Below are positions 6,844 to 15,794 of a DNA stretch of 64,000 nucleotides, piece by piece. The position numbers were made by a program, and so were the translations under genes. Below the pieces are notes generated by a model. It saw only the letters and a program-made list of their open reading frames with translations. It made no database searches and was not told the origin of the DNA. The DNA lies in NCBI RefSeq assembly GCF_030816235.1, contig NZ_JAUSXT010000001.1, positions 3,286,001-3,350,000 on the forward strand. The letters run 5' to 3'. This DNA is from Microbacterium sp. W4I4 (GTDB lineage Bacteria; Actinomycetota; Actinomycetes; Actinomycetales; Microbacteriaceae). The stretch's first letter is position 1. Every line of letters begins with the position of its first letter.

Positions 6844-9384
6844 ATGCCCAACGACTTCAACCAGGCGGGTTCGGGCTCGTTCGACGAGTTCCTCGCCCGC
6901 TACCTCGCCGGTGAGCAGGCCCGTCAGGGTCGGTCGATCGACCTCAGCCGGTTCCTCACCGCGCGCACCCAGCAGATCCTGCAGAGCGCAGGACGCTTCG
7001 CGCTGGAGCGCGGCCAGACCGAACTGGACGCCCTGCACATCCTGCGGATGATCGTCGAGGATGACAGCGTCTCGGCCGCCATCGAGCGCATCGGGGTCGA
7101 CCCGTCCGCGATCATCACCGCCGTCGAGGCGCGCCTGCCGCAGCACCGCGGCACGGCCGATGTGGATGCCGCGACCCTCACTCCCAGCGCCTCGCGGGCG
7201 CTGTTCCACGCCTACCAGGTCGCCCGCTCGTCGGGTTCGACGTACATCGACCCCGACCACCTGTTCTTCGCCCTCGTGCTCGGCCAGGACGTGCCCGCCG
7301 GGCAGATCCTCGGCCGCGCCGGCGTCACCGCCGAGGCGCTCACCCAGGGCCTGCGCGAGCCTGTTCCGGCCGGCGAGTCGCCTCAGCGCGAAGCCGCTGA
7401 CCCGGCATCCGAGACCCCCATGCTCGACCAGTACGGACTCGACCTCACCGCGCGCGCCCGCGCCGGCGAGCTCGACCCGGTGATCGGCCGGGCGAGCGAG
7501 ATCGAGCAGACCATCGAGATCCTCAGCCGCCGCACCAAGAACAACCCGGTGCTGATCGGCGAGGCCGGCGTCGGCAAGACGGCGATCGTGGAGGGTCTGG
7601 CCCGCGCGATCGTCGACGGCACCGTGCCCGCGCAGCTGAAGGACCGCCGTGTGGTCGCCCTCGACCTGCCGGCGATGCTCTCCGGCGCCCGCTACCGCGG
7701 CGACTTCGAGGAGCGGCTGACCAAGACCATGGACGAGATCGCCGAGCACAAGGGCGAGGTCATCGTGTTCATCGATGAGGTGCACACGGTCGTCGGCGCA
7801 GGCGGCTCCGGTGAGAGCGGCGGGATGGACGCCGGCAACATCCTCAAGCCGCGGCTGTCGCGGGGCGACCTGCACCTGGTGGGTGCGACGACGCTCAGCG
7901 AGTACCGCCGCATCGAGAAGGACCCGGCGCTGGAGCGCCGCTTCCAGCCCGTGAAGGTCGCCGAGCCGCTGATCGAGGATGCTGTCCGCATCCTCGACGG
8001 ACTGAAGCCCGCCTACGAGGAGCACCACGCGGTGTCGTACACCGACGAGGCGATCCGCAGTGCGGTCGAACTGAGCGCGCGCTACCTGCCCGACCGGGTG
8101 CTGCCCGACAAGGCGATCGATCTGATCGACCAGGCGGGTGCCCGGCTGCGGCTGCGCCTGGGGCTGGTCACCGACATCGAGGCGCTGGCCGACGAGCTCG
8201 TCGACCTGGAGATGCGCAAGGACATCGCCGTCGGCGCCGAGCACTACGAGGAGGCCTCGCGCCTGCGCGACGAGATCGCCCGCGTGCAGGCACGGATCGA
8301 CGAGGTGGACGTGCCGTCGTCCACGAGTGCGGATGCCGTGGTCGACGAGCCTGAGATCGCCGCGGTGATCTCGCGGGCCACCGGCATCCCGGTCAGTCGT
8401 CTCACCGAGACGGAGCGGGAGCGGCTGGGCGACCTCGAGGCAGACCTGCACTCCCGTGTGATCGGTCAGGACGACGCCGTGGCTGCCGTCGCGCGCTCCG
8501 TGCGGCGCAGCCGTACCGGCATGGGCGACGCCAACCGCCCGGTCGGATCGTTCCTGTTCCTCGGGCCCACCGGTGTCGGCAAGACCGAGCTGGCGAAGGC
8601 CCTGGCCGACCGCCTCTTCGACGACGAGACCGCCGTGATCCGCTTCGACATGAGCGAGTTCGGCGAGCGGCACACCGTGTCGCGCCTGGTCGGCGCCCCT
8701 CCCGGATACGTCGGCTACGACGAGGCCGGACAGCTCACCGAGCGCGTGCGGCGCAACCCGTACTCGATCGTGTTGTTCGACGAGATCGAGAAGGCGCACC
8801 CCGACGTGTTCAACCTGCTGCTGCAGGTGCTCGACGACGGGCGTCTGACCGACGGGCAGGGTCGCACGGTCGACTTCCGCAACACGGTGATCGTGATGAC
8901 CTCGAACATCGGCTCGGAGTTCCTCGCGTCGCGCTCGGGTGCGCTCGGCTTCGTATCCTCGCACGATGCCTCGGGCTTCGCCTCGCAGGAGGACCTGCGC
9001 GCCCGCGTGATGGGCAAGCTGCGTGAGGCCATGCGGCCCGAGTTCCTGAACCGGATCGACGAGATCGTCATCTTCCAGAAGCTCTCGCGTGAGGAACTCG
9101 GTCAGATCGTGCGGCTGATGCTGCAGGCGACCACCAAGCGGCTGGCCGGCCGTGAGATCGGATTCGACGTCACGGATGCCGCGGTCGCCTGGCTCGGCGA
9201 GCACGGGTACGAGCCGGAGTACGGCGCCCGGCCGCTGCGCCGGCTCATCCAGCGCGAGGTGGATGACCGCATCGCCGACCTGCTCGTCTCGGGCGGCCTG
9301 GCCGACGGCGGCGCGGTGCGAGTGGATGTCGTCGACGACGGCATCCGAGTCGATGCACGCGTCGATCTGGCATCCGCCGCCTGA
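6844..9384 (+). CDS. ATP-dependent Clp protease ATP-binding subunit (ClpC/ClpB-type AAA+ unfoldase)
   Basis: 846 residues, a two-AAA Hsp100 protein. The N-terminal repeat domain covers about 1-155, AAA-1 has Walker A GEAGVGKT at 239-246 and Walker [10 protein letters not shown], a short middle segment contains a UVR-like pair of helices ([13 protein letters not shown]), and AAA-2 has [10 protein letters not shown] from 574. A C-terminal D2-small domain ends the protein. The short middle domain and an LGF loop after AAA-2 resemble ClpC more than the disaggregase ClpB. It unfolds proteins, possibly for ClpP, which is not in this window. The ATG at 6844 has GAGAGGA upstream; in-frame upstream codons are poor. 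The HAIR-like site suggests heat-shock control. Confidence 0.9.
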   Translation: MPNDFNQAGSGSFDEFLARYLAGEQARQGRSIDLSRFLTARTQQILQSAGRFALERGQTELDALHILRMIVEDDSVSAAIERIGVDPSAIITAVEARLPQHRGTADVDAATLTPSASRALFHAYQVARSSGSTYIDPDHLFFALVLGQDVPAGQILGRAGVTAEALTQGLREPVPAGESPQREAADPASETPMLDQYGLDLTARARAGELDPVIGRASEIEQTIEILSRRTKNNPVLIGEAGVGKTAIVEGLARAIVDGTVPAQLKDRRVVALDLPAMLSGARYRGDFEERLTKTMDEIAEHKGEVIVFIDEVHTVVGAGGSGESGGMDAGNILKPRLSRGDLHLVGATTLSEYRRIEKDPALERRFQPVKVAEPLIEDAVRILDGLKPAYEEHHAVSYTDEAIRSAVELSARYLPDRVLPDKAIDLIDQAGARLRLRLGLVTDIEALADELVDLEMRKDIAVGAEHYEEASRLRDEIARVQARIDEVDVPSSTSADAVVDEPEIAAVISRATGIPVSRLTETERERLGDLEADLHSRVIGQDDAVAAVARSVRRSRTGMGDANRPVGSFLFLGPTGVGKTELAKALADRLFDDETAVIRFDMSEFGERHTVSRLVGAPPGYVGYDEAGQLTERVRRNPYSIVLFDEIEKAHPDVFNLLLQVLDDGRLTDGQGRTVDFRNTVIVMTSNIGSEFLASRSGALGFVSSHDASGFASQEDLRARVMGKLREAMRPEFLNRIDEIVIFQKLSREELGQIVRLMLQATTKRLAGREIGFDVTDAAVAWLGEHGYEPEYGARPLRRLIQREVDDRIADLLVSGGLADGGAVRVDVVDDGIRVDARVDLASAA

Positions 9385-9392
9385 CTCCAACA

Positions 9393-9459
9393 CCCGTCTA
9401 TATGGCGCAAACCGCCCTGGATTCGTATGAATCGGGGCGGTTTGCGCCATATAGACGGG
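9393..9459. terminator. large perfect inverted repeat after the Clp gene
   Basis: Arms 9393-9417 and 9435-9459 are perfect 25-base inverted copies; the loop itself pairs as GATTC-gtat-GAATC. It begins 8 bases past the Clp stop and ends 15 bases before the convergent CPBP stop, so it probably ends both transcripts. The outer end (CCCGTCTAT and AGACGGGCTTG) is shared with the element at 55736-55812. Confidence 0.7.
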
Positions 9460-9474
9460 CTTGTATCGCTCGGG

Positions 9475-10347
9475 TCAGCGGTGGCGAAGCGGGACCATGT
9501 TTCCGCGGCGGCGGGCCGTGCGGAGCAGGATGATCGAGGCGATCGTGCAGACTGCGATCGCGAACAGGCTCCCCTCCGGACCGAACGCGCCACCACTCAA
9601 CCAGTCCGGACCCGAGGTGGTCGCCGCCACGAGCGAACCGGCCATCTCGCTGCCCGAGGTCACGGTGCCGAAGAGCGCGACGATGGCGACGTTCCAGCCG
9701 AAATGCAGTCCGATCGACAGCCACAGCGAACCCGTCGCCAGATAGGCGGCACCGAGCAGGAGACCCGCCTCGATCGTGATCGCCAGTGCGCCCCAGAGCG
9801 TGGCGTCGGGGTTGAGCAGGTGGATGAGTCCGAAGAGTGCCGACGAAACCGCGAGGGCGAGCCAGGTTCCCCAGCGCTGCTGGACGAGCCGGAAGATGAT
9901 GGCGCGGAACAGCACCTCTTCGGCGATCGCCACGGCGACCATCGTGCCGATCACGGCCAGCGCGCCGCTCAGCGAGCCCCAGCCGGTGATCCGGTAGCCG
10001 CCGAACAGGGCCATCAGTCCGATCGTCACGGCCGCCAGCAGCACACCCGCCGCCACTCCGGTCAGCACGCGTCGCATCGCGGACGGCGCGGCGAGCTCGA
10101 TCACAGGGCGCTTCTCCAGTCGGCGGACACTGACCCGGTAGAGCCAGAGCACGAGCACCCCGAGAACTGGTCCGATCAGAAGTGCGGCGACCGGGTTCTG
10201 CAGCGCGGAGGTGATCGCGCCCGTCGCGATCATCACGACGGCGAAGCCGACGATCATCAGCGTCGCGGTGAGGGCCGGGCGGATGCGCCGGCCCGCATCG
10301 GGATGGGCGCCGGCAGTGCGGCGGGTGTCGGTGTGTGCGGTTTCCAT
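9475..10347 (-). CDS. CPBP family intramembrane glutamic endopeptidase
   Basis: 290 residues with about eight membrane segments. The Abi/CPBP motifs are complete: Glu143-Glu144 in AEEVLFRAI, His176 in FGLIHLL, and His215 with Asn219 in LHFGWNVA. The family cleaves proteins within the membrane (Rce1/CAAX-like) and includes bacteriocin-immunity members. The start ATG at 10347 has CGAGGAGC 5-6 bases upstream; a GTG ten codons earlier lacks one. No precursor peptide or partner is adjacent, so the substrate is unknown. Confidence 0.88.
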   Translation of the reverse strand: METAHTDTRRTAGAHPDAGRRIRPALTATLMIVGFAVVMIATGAITSALQNPVAALLIGPVLGVLVLWLYRVSVRRLEKRPVIELAAPSAMRRVLTGVAAGVLLAAVTIGLMALFGGYRITGWGSLSGALAVIGTMVAVAIAEEVLFRAIIFRLVQQRWGTWLALAVSSALFGLIHLLNPDATLWGALAITIEAGLLLGAAYLATGSLWLSIGLHFGWNVAIVALFGTVTSGSEMAGSLVAATTSGPDWLSGGAFGPEGSLFAIAVCTIASIILLRTARRRGNMVPLRHR

Positions 10348-10497
10348 CGGATGCTCCTCGTGCGTTTCTGCGGACACGAGAACGCTACGGAGCAGCGCGG
10401 TCCGGGCACATCACCCCGGAGAGCGCATCTGTCTCCCACCGGGGAGGGATGCCGAAGGGGCGGCTCTGGCTCCGGGGTACGAGTCAGGCGCTGCTGT

Positions 10498-10555
10498 ACA
10501 TGTGGCACACATGGTCGCTCTGCGCATCGCGGACGCGGCCATGTGTGCCACATGT
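10498..10555. terminator. inverted repeat downstream of the LysR-like effector gene
   Basis: Arms 10498-10514 and 10539-10555 are perfect 17-base inverted copies (core ATGTGGCACACATGG), extended inward by CGC/GCG after one T-G pair. It lies 16 bases past the stop of the minus-strand gene at 10572 and probably terminates it. The rest of 10348-10571 holds only the CPBP ribosome-binding region. Confidence 0.6.
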
Positions 10556-10571
10556 GCGTCGGAATGATCGG

Positions 10572-11300
10572 TCAGCGCGAGGAGTTCGCGGTGCGGCCGC
10601 GGACGATCCCGACGAACGCGTCGACATCGGGGGTGGTCGCATCGATCGGCCACGCCAGCGCGACCGTCGAGGTGCGTCCGCCCAGCAGGGGGCGGTAGTC
10701 GGCGTCCTTGCGACGGTGGAGGCGGGCGAGTGACATGGGGACGACGAGGATGCCGACGCCGGAAGCGACGGTCTCGACGGCATGCTCCGTGGTCGGTATC
10801 GTCGGGAAGTTCGGGGCGGCGGTGGGCAGATCCAGCGGACCCAGCACATCGTCACCCGGGGTGATCAGCACCTGGTCGACAAGATCGTCGGCGGTCAGCT
10901 CGTCGGCGGCCAGCAGGTGCGAGTCCTTCGCGGCCACCACCACGGGGACCTCGTCGTAGAGCGGGATGACGTGCAGATCCTGCGTGCGCTCGAGCGGCAG
11001 GCGCACCAGTGCGAGGTCGAGGTCGTCGAGGCGTTCGCGCTGATCGGCGAAGGAGATCGGCACGAGCTCGAGCTCGACGTGCGGCATCCGCTGCTTCCAG
11101 GCATCGACCCACTTGCCGGGGGTGGTGCCGGGGACCAGGCCGAGGCGCAGCGTGCGCGGCTCCTCCGCAGGACCCGGCATCGGCTTCTGGGGGGCGGGCT
11201 TCTTCTGGGACGGCTTCTGGCCGGACTTCTGAGGTGCGCCCTTCCTCTGCGCGGGCTTGCCGGGGCGCGGTCGTGCGGGGCGTCGCCGGTCGTTCCTCAT
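10572..11300 (-). CDS. LysR-type substrate-binding domain protein without HTH
   Basis: 242 residues. The first 45 residues are a basic, disordered Lys/Pro/Gln-rich tail (repeats of QKSGQKPSQKKPAPQKP type). The remainder is a type 2 periplasmic-binding effector domain as in LysR regulators (LRLGLVPGTTPGKWVDAW to VALAWPIDATTPDVDAF). The usual winged HTH is absent, and upstream sequence gives no alternative. The basic tail might contact nucleic acid or a partner. The start ATG has TACGCT 6 bases upstream, a leaderless promoter. It could be an accessory sensor; its function is not known. Confidence 0.8.
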   Translation of the reverse strand: MRNDRRRPARPRPGKPAQRKGAPQKSGQKPSQKKPAPQKPMPGPAEEPRTLRLGLVPGTTPGKWVDAWKQRMPHVELELVPISFADQRERLDDLDLALVRLPLERTQDLHVIPLYDEVPVVVAAKDSHLLAADELTADDLVDQVLITPGDDVLGPLDLPTAAPNFPTIPTTEHAVETVASGVGILVVPMSLARLHRRKDADYRPLLGGRTSTVALAWPIDATTPDVDAFVGIVRGRTANSSR

Positions 11301-11306
11301 CGCATC

Positions 11307-11312
11307 AGCGTA
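11307..11312 (-). promoter_or_regulatory. -10 box of the LysR-like effector gene (leaderless)
   Basis: TACGCT on the minus strand ends 6 bases before the ATG at 11300. Confidence 0.5.
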
Positions 11313-11341
11313 TCGGCGACCGGGTCGTGGATGCTGTGCGG

Positions 11342-12019
11342 TCAGCCCGCAGGACGGATCGCGACGCAGCACTGGCCGGCGTGCGGTTCGCCGTGCGCGT
11401 GCAGGTGCGGGCAGTCCATCCCCTCGAGGATGCCGCCGATGAGGGCGAGGTTCGCCGAGCAGACCAGCTCGGTGTGCTCGCGGGCGAGCGAGTCGAAGGG
11501 ACAGTTCGCGAGGGTCAGCGCGCCGTCCTCCTCGCGCGGCTCGAAGCCCTGCGCGGCCAGTACTCCCGCGACGCGATCGAGATCGTCCGGTGCGCCGGAC
11601 GCAGGAGCGGATGCCGCGATCACCCGGCCCTCGTCGCGGGCGACCTCGGCGACCGCCTCATCCAGAGCGGTGCCGCCGGCCGCACGTTCGATGGCGCCGG
11701 CCAGCAGGTGGCCGACCAGGTCGTAGCGTCGCTCGGGAAGCGACACCGAGATGGTCTGATCCACCCGTCGGTAGAGCTTCGACGGCCGGCCTGCGCCGGG
11801 GCCGGAACGCCCGGTCAGGCGGCGGAACTCGGTCTCGAGCAGCCCCGCCTCGACGAGCTTGTCCAGGTGAAAGCGCGCCATGTGCGGGGCGATCCCGACG
11901 GCATTCGCAGCGGACTCGCGGCTGACCGGCTCGGGCTGCCCCGCCACGTGCTCGTAGAGCGCTCGCCGGGTGTCATCGGCAAGGGTCCCGATGCTCGAGA
12001 CCTGTTCGGTGATGTCCAT
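11342..12019 (-). CDS. winged-helix regulator with cysteine cluster (SufR-like)
   Basis: 225 residues. A MarR/ArsR-like winged HTH covers residues 10-90 (PHMARFHLDKLVEAGLLE as recognition region), and the C-terminal half has cysteines at 173, 187, 203, 217 and 218 with spacing C-x13-C-x15-C-x13-CC. This resembles the [4Fe-4S] ligands of SufR-type regulators, so an iron-sulfur or redox signal is likely. It is divergent from the DoxX-like gene, and each start is flanked by an inverted copy of CTAAAAGAAG, consistent with repression of both. Confidence 0.8.
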   Translation of the reverse strand: MDITEQVSSIGTLADDTRRALYEHVAGQPEPVSRESAANAVGIAPHMARFHLDKLVEAGLLETEFRRLTGRSGPGAGRPSKLYRRVDQTISVSLPERRYDLVGHLLAGAIERAAGGTALDEAVAEVARDEGRVIAASAPASGAPDDLDRVAGVLAAQGFEPREEDGALTLANCPFDSLAREHTELVCSANLALIGGILEGMDCPHLHAHGEPHAGQCCVAIRPAG

Positions 12020-12028
12020 GGTGACCTT

Positions 12029-12038
12029 CTAAAAGAAG
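12029..12038. promoter_or_regulatory. operator half (CTAAAAGAAG), regulator side
   Basis: CTAAAAGAAG within GACCTTCTAAAAGAAG, 10 bases before the regulator ATG. Its inverted copy at 12083-12092 sits the same way in front of the DoxX-like gene. The AT-rich motif stands out in this GC-rich region. Confidence 0.6.
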
Positions 12039-12082
12039 AACTACTTGCATTTAGAACAGACTGCTTCTATGTTCGATAGTAA

Positions 12083-12092
12083 CTTCTTTTAG
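12083..12092. promoter_or_regulatory. operator half (CTTCTTTTAG), DoxX side
   Basis: Inverted copy of the 12029-12038 site, extended as AACTTCTTTTAGAAAGGTC, 16 bases before the DoxX-like ATG. The symmetric layout implies one regulator dimer at each promoter. Confidence 0.6.
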
Positions 12093-12108
12093 AAAGGTCG
12101 GCAGGAAA

Positions 12109-12537
12109 ATGGGTGGTCAGAGCGAGGCACGATCCGCATCGATGCAGAACGGCGATCATCTCGCGTTCCTGCTGCTGCGCACGGTCTTCACCGTCGCGCC
12201 GATCCTGTTCGGACTCGACAAGTTCATCAGGATCCTCACATCGGATTGGGAGCGCTACCTGGCTCCCTGGATGAACGACATCATCCCCGGCGACGCTCGC
12301 ACGGGCATGCTCATCGTGGGTGTCGTCGAGATCATCGCCGGTGTCCTGGTCGCCTTCCTGCCCAGGCTCGGCGGGCTGGTGGTGGCCGCGTGGCTGCTCG
12401 GGATCATCATCAGCCTGGTCAGCGTCGGCGGATACCTCGACATCGCCCTGCGCGACTTCGGGCTGCTCGTCGCGGCCCTGGCGCTGTCCTTCCTCGCTGC
12501 GGGCCAGGGCTACGGGTGGCTGCGGCGACGCAGCTGA
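12109..12537 (+). CDS. DoxX-like membrane protein
   Basis: 142 residues with four membrane helices (about 18-40, 65-85, 88-108 and 115-135) and the DoxX-type opening FLLLRTVFTVAPILFGLDKF. The family includes quinol-oxidase-associated and redox-linked membrane proteins. It is controlled, by inference, by the divergent Fe-S-type regulator, which suggests a role in oxidative or sulfur-related stress. AAAGG is placed 14 bases and AGGAAA 3 bases before the ATG. Its 3' end overlaps the convergent 12510-12869 gene by 28 bases. Confidence 0.75.
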   Translation: MGGQSEARSASMQNGDHLAFLLLRTVFTVAPILFGLDKFIRILTSDWERYLAPWMNDIIPGDARTGMLIVGVVEIIAGVLVAFLPRLGGLVVAAWLLGIIISLVSVGGYLDIALRDFGLLVAALALSFLAAGQGYGWLRRRS

Positions 12538-12869
12538 ACACGCCGCATCAGACCGACCGCGCCGGTGATGAGCACCAGCACTCCGACCGACAGCAGTGCA
12601 AGCGCGGTGATCGTGCCGGGGTTCAGCGAGGCGAACCAGTCGGTGACGTCGCCGCGTCGACCGACGCTGCTCAGCATCCAGATCCCGAACCAGGCGATCG
12701 CGGCGAAGCACGCACCCCACACGATCGCCGCCCAGCGGGTGCGGGGCAGAGGAGCGGATGCCGTGGGCTCCGCGTCTGCGGAGACACTCGCGGACTCTGC
12801 CATCGGCGCATCCTCGAAGCGACGCGTCTCGGTCAGATCGGACGTCGGCACGATCGGGTCGGTGCTCAT
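12510..12869 (-). CDS. two-helix membrane protein of the PspC locus
   Basis: 119 residues: an acidic, Ala/Glu-rich cytoplasmic tail of about 45 residues, two membrane helices (about 46-66 and 88-108) and a basic C-terminus RRVQLRRRSHP. The start overlaps the PspC gene stop by 4 bases (ATGA), so it is translationally coupled to it. Not assigned to a named family. The context suggests an accessory part of the envelope-stress locus. Confidence 0.75.
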   Translation of the reverse strand: MSTDPIVPTSDLTETRRFEDAPMAESASVSADAEPTASAPLPRTRWAAIVWGACFAAIAWFGIWMLSSVGRRGDVTDWFASLNPGTITALALLSVGVLVLITGAVGLMRRVQLRRRSHP

Positions 12870-14453
12870 TCAGGCTTCTCCTCGTCGGTGCGGGTGGAAT
12901 AGATCACCAGGATCTGTCCGGATTCCTGGTCGATCGTCACGGGTACCGTCAGCATCGTCTGCGAAGCCTCGGTGTTCGAGGGATCCGGCGCAGATGAGAC
13001 GGTCTCCCGGTAGAGGGTGCTGCCGTCCGCTTGCGGTATGCCGGTGAAGTCCCCGGTGGTGGTGGCAGCGTCTGCATCCACTTCATAGCTCTGCCAGCGC
13101 ACGCTGCCGTCGGCGAGCGTTGCCGTCAGCCGCAGTTCGACGCCCTCGCTCACGAAGATCTCGGTGTAGCCGGTGCCCTTGTAGAGCACCACCGGCTGCG
13201 AGCGCACATCCTTCAGATTCTGCAGGTGGATGCCCGTGTTCCCGAACGGCTGTCGGATCGAACTGTCGTCGGAGTTCGAGAGATTGGTGTCACCGAACCG
13301 CACGTTGCCCACTGATGCCGCGGCACCCGTGATCGTCCCCGCGATCAGCGTCGCGACCGCGACGAACGCGAGGAATCCACTGCGCCGGCGGGCGACGCCG
13401 GCGACGATCATGCCGAAGGCCAGCACGAGCGCGGCCGTGAACAGCGCCATGCCCGCGGTCGCGGCATCCGGATCCTGCGACCAGAGCCAGACGGCGGTCG
13501 CGGCAACCAGTGCCCACGCCGACGACGGTGGCGACATAGGCGAAGCTCGCGCGGGGGTTGGAGGCGCGACGGATGCGACGACGCTGAGCCGCCTCGGCGG
13601 CGAAGGCGGCCGCGGTCGACTGCCGTTCCGCACGTGCCTGATCGCGGGCCGCCTTCTCGGCATCCTGCTGCTGCTGGCGCCAGGCCTGATCCTGCTGCTG
13701 CCAGGCGGCGTGCTGCGCACGCCAGGCGTCCAGCGCATCGGCATCCGCCGGCTCGTCGGGAGGCTCGGGGAGGAGGGAGGATGCCGGCGACGTACCCTCC
13801 GTACCGGCATCCTCCTCTCGGATCTCCGCGTCGACGGCGGCTCCCGAATAGCCGGCCGGAGCGGAGGGACGAGGGGACGTCGAGACCGCTGGCCCTTCGA
13901 CAGGCTCAGGCACCGTTCGCGGATCCGACGAGACACCCCCCGGAGCGCGGCGCGCGGCGCGCACGATCAGGACGAGCAGGATGCCGACCAGCACCAGCCC
14001 GATGACGAACAGGAAGGCGCCGAACCCGCTGACCCCGTACGACTGGTACGAGTACGGGTTGAGGAAGCGCTCGACCAGGAACGGGCCGGAGACCGGTGCG
14101 ATCGTCAGCAGCCCGACCACGAGACCGCCGAGGATGCCGAGCTGCGCCGGTTCGAAGCGGCCGCGCAGCAGCTCGCGCAGGTGGATGCGCCCGTCGGGAT
14201 CGGGCAGCAGCGCCCAGGCGGCGGCGTACAGGAAGATGATCGGCAGGCCGAACAGCGCCGCCACCACCAGGATGCCGCGGATGACGAGCGGGTCGATGCG
14301 CAGCCGGGAGGCGATGCCGGCGGCGACGCCGCCGATCCATCCGTCCGAACGGGCCAGACCGAGTCCGGCGACCCACGCGAAGAAGCGGTCGGAGCGCTGC
14401 GACGATGCGGGGCGCTGCGTCTCGGGCGGTGGTGGGAGAGTCGGAAAGCTCAT
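12866..14453 (-). pseudogene. PspC domain membrane protein, apparent frameshift
   Basis: Read in two frames. The 5' part (14453 to about 13520) has a PspC domain (RSDGWIGGVAAGIASRLRIDPLVIRGILV), several membrane helices and a Gln/Ala-rich linker, then goes out of frame after FAYVATVVGVG. The continuation ALVAATAVWLWSQD, with more helices and a 200-residue extracytoplasmic C-terminus, is in the neighbouring frame down to 12866. One extra base near 13511-13524 explains it; the joined product would be about 528 residues. It may be a sequencing error or a real mutation. The linker also contains the dispersed 13893-13910 repeat. It is divergent from the PspC histidine kinase. Confidence 0.75.
13893..13910 (+). 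repeat. dispersed 18-base repeat, copy 1
   Basis: CCCTTCGACAGGCTCAGG inside the PspC gene, read there as PEPVEG. Other copies at 15973, 25261 and 37535. Confidence 0.7.
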
Positions 14454-14567
14454 GCTCCGATCCTGTCTGTCGCCGGGAGCCGGTCGCTATGGGGTGATCC
14501 CCTGACTCGACCCTGAACCTGGTTCGCGGGCCCGCAGAAGTGTGCCGGTGGGTGATTGGATGGCGTC

Positions 14568-15794
14568 ATGTCCTCTTCCGTGCTGCACTCGCCGCCGCGC
14601 CCGTCGCCTCCTCCTCGGCCGGAGTTGACGCGGGTGCGCGAGTGCCTGATCTCCGGAACCGCGGCGGGCCTGGCCCGGCATCTCGGCGTGCGGGCGTGGC
14701 TGGTGCGGGCGATGTTCATCGCACTCACGATGCTGGGCGGCGCGGGGGTGCTGCTCTACGTCTGGTGCTGGGTGTTCACACCGTGGGAACAGGGGGAGTC
14801 CGCGCCATCGCGGCGGGCCCCGGTGTCCTGGGTCCTCCTGGCCGTCGGCGGTCTGCTCGAGCTGATCGTGCTGCCGCAGCTGAACACCGGATACATTCTC
14901 AGCCTCCCCCTGTCTGACATGTACGCCATCGGCGACGGGCCGGTGATCTACGACCTGGGCATGCTGCTGATCGCGGTGGCACTGCTGGTCGGTGCGGCGC
15001 TGTGGGCAGACCTCATCGACCGGAGCGACCCGGCCCGCGGCCCGCGGCACGCGGCCGTGGTGCGGGGGATCGCCGTCGCGCTGATCCTCGTTCTGGTCGT
15101 CGTGATGCTGATGCGCTCGGTGAACCCGGTCCTGCTGCTCGCACCGTTCGCGGGCCTGCTGGCGATGTTCGCCTCGTCGCTCATCCACCGCTGGCGGGAG
15201 CTCTCGGGGGAGCGCATCCGCCGCATCCGCGAAGAACAGCGCAGCGAGATGGCCGCGCACCTGCACGATTCGGTGCTGCAGACCCTGGCTCTCATCCAGA
15301 ACCGTGCGGGTGCCTCGAGCGAGGCCGCGCGTCTCGCCCGCGCCCAGGAACGCGAACTGCGGGCGTGGCTCTACGACGGTGATGCGCCGGCCGACAGCGA
15401 CCTGGCCACCGATCTGCGCGACTACGCGGGTGCACTTGAGCTCGACTACCCCGTGCGCATCGATGTCGTCTCGGCAGGGCTGTCGACCGAACGCGCCAGC
15501 GGCGAGCTGGCGGCCGCCGCCCGCGAGGCGATGCTGAACGCGGCCCGGCACGCCGGTGGCGAGATCTCGGTCTACATCGAAGGATCCGTGACGGGCGTCG
15601 ACGTGTTCATCCGCGATCGGGGATCGGGCTTCGCCCTCGACGACGTGCCCGCCGACCGGTTGGGCGTGCGGCAGTCGATCATCGGACGGATGCGTCGCGT
15701 CGGCGGATCTGCGCGGGTGCGCAGCGACGAGGGCGGAACCGAGGTGCACCTGCAGATCGTGGGCACGCACGCGAGGGCGACGGAGGACGCATGA
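14568..15794 (+). CDS. PspC-domain sensor histidine kinase
   Basis: 408 residues. An N-terminal PspC domain (about 23-75, ISGTAAGLARHLGVRAWLVRAMF) is followed by four or five more membrane helices to about 205, a HisKA_3 dimerisation domain with His233 (HLHDSVLQTLALIQ) and a HATPase with AREAMLNAARHAGG and DRGSGF. It phosphorylates the LuxR-type regulator whose gene overlaps its stop by 4 bases. This pairing of PspC protein and PspC kinase resembles LiaRS/Psp-like cell-envelope stress sensing. The ATG at 14568 has TTGGAT 6 bases upstream; a TTG at 14556 is an alternative start. Confidence 0.88.
   Translation: MSSSVLHSPPRPSPPPRPELTRVRECLISGTAAGLARHLGVRAWLVRAMFIALTMLGGAGVLLYVWCWVFTPWEQGESAPSRRAPVSWVLLAVGGLLELIVLPQLNTGYILSLPLSDMYAIGDGPVIYDLGMLLIAVALLVGAALWADLIDRSDPARGPRHAAVVRGIAVALILVLVVVMLMRSVNPVLLLAPFAGLLAMFASSLIHRWRELSGERIRRIREEQRSEMAAHLHDSVLQTLALIQNRAGASSEAARLARAQERELRAWLYDGDAPADSDLATDLRDYAGALELDYPVRIDVVSAGLSTERASGELAAAAREAMLNAARHAGGEISVYIEGSVTGVDVFIRDRGSGFALDDVPADRLGVRQSIIGRMRRVGGSARVRSDEGGTEVHLQIVGTHARATEDA

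Noticed and set aside
6823..9450. Open frame of 875 codons on the minus strand
   Set aside because: Antisense to the Clp ATPase; no domain, Arg/Val/Asp-rich shadow.
9393..9459. Small insertion element
   Set aside because: No target duplication, no transposase and position directly after a stop codon; more consistent with a 3'-end element.
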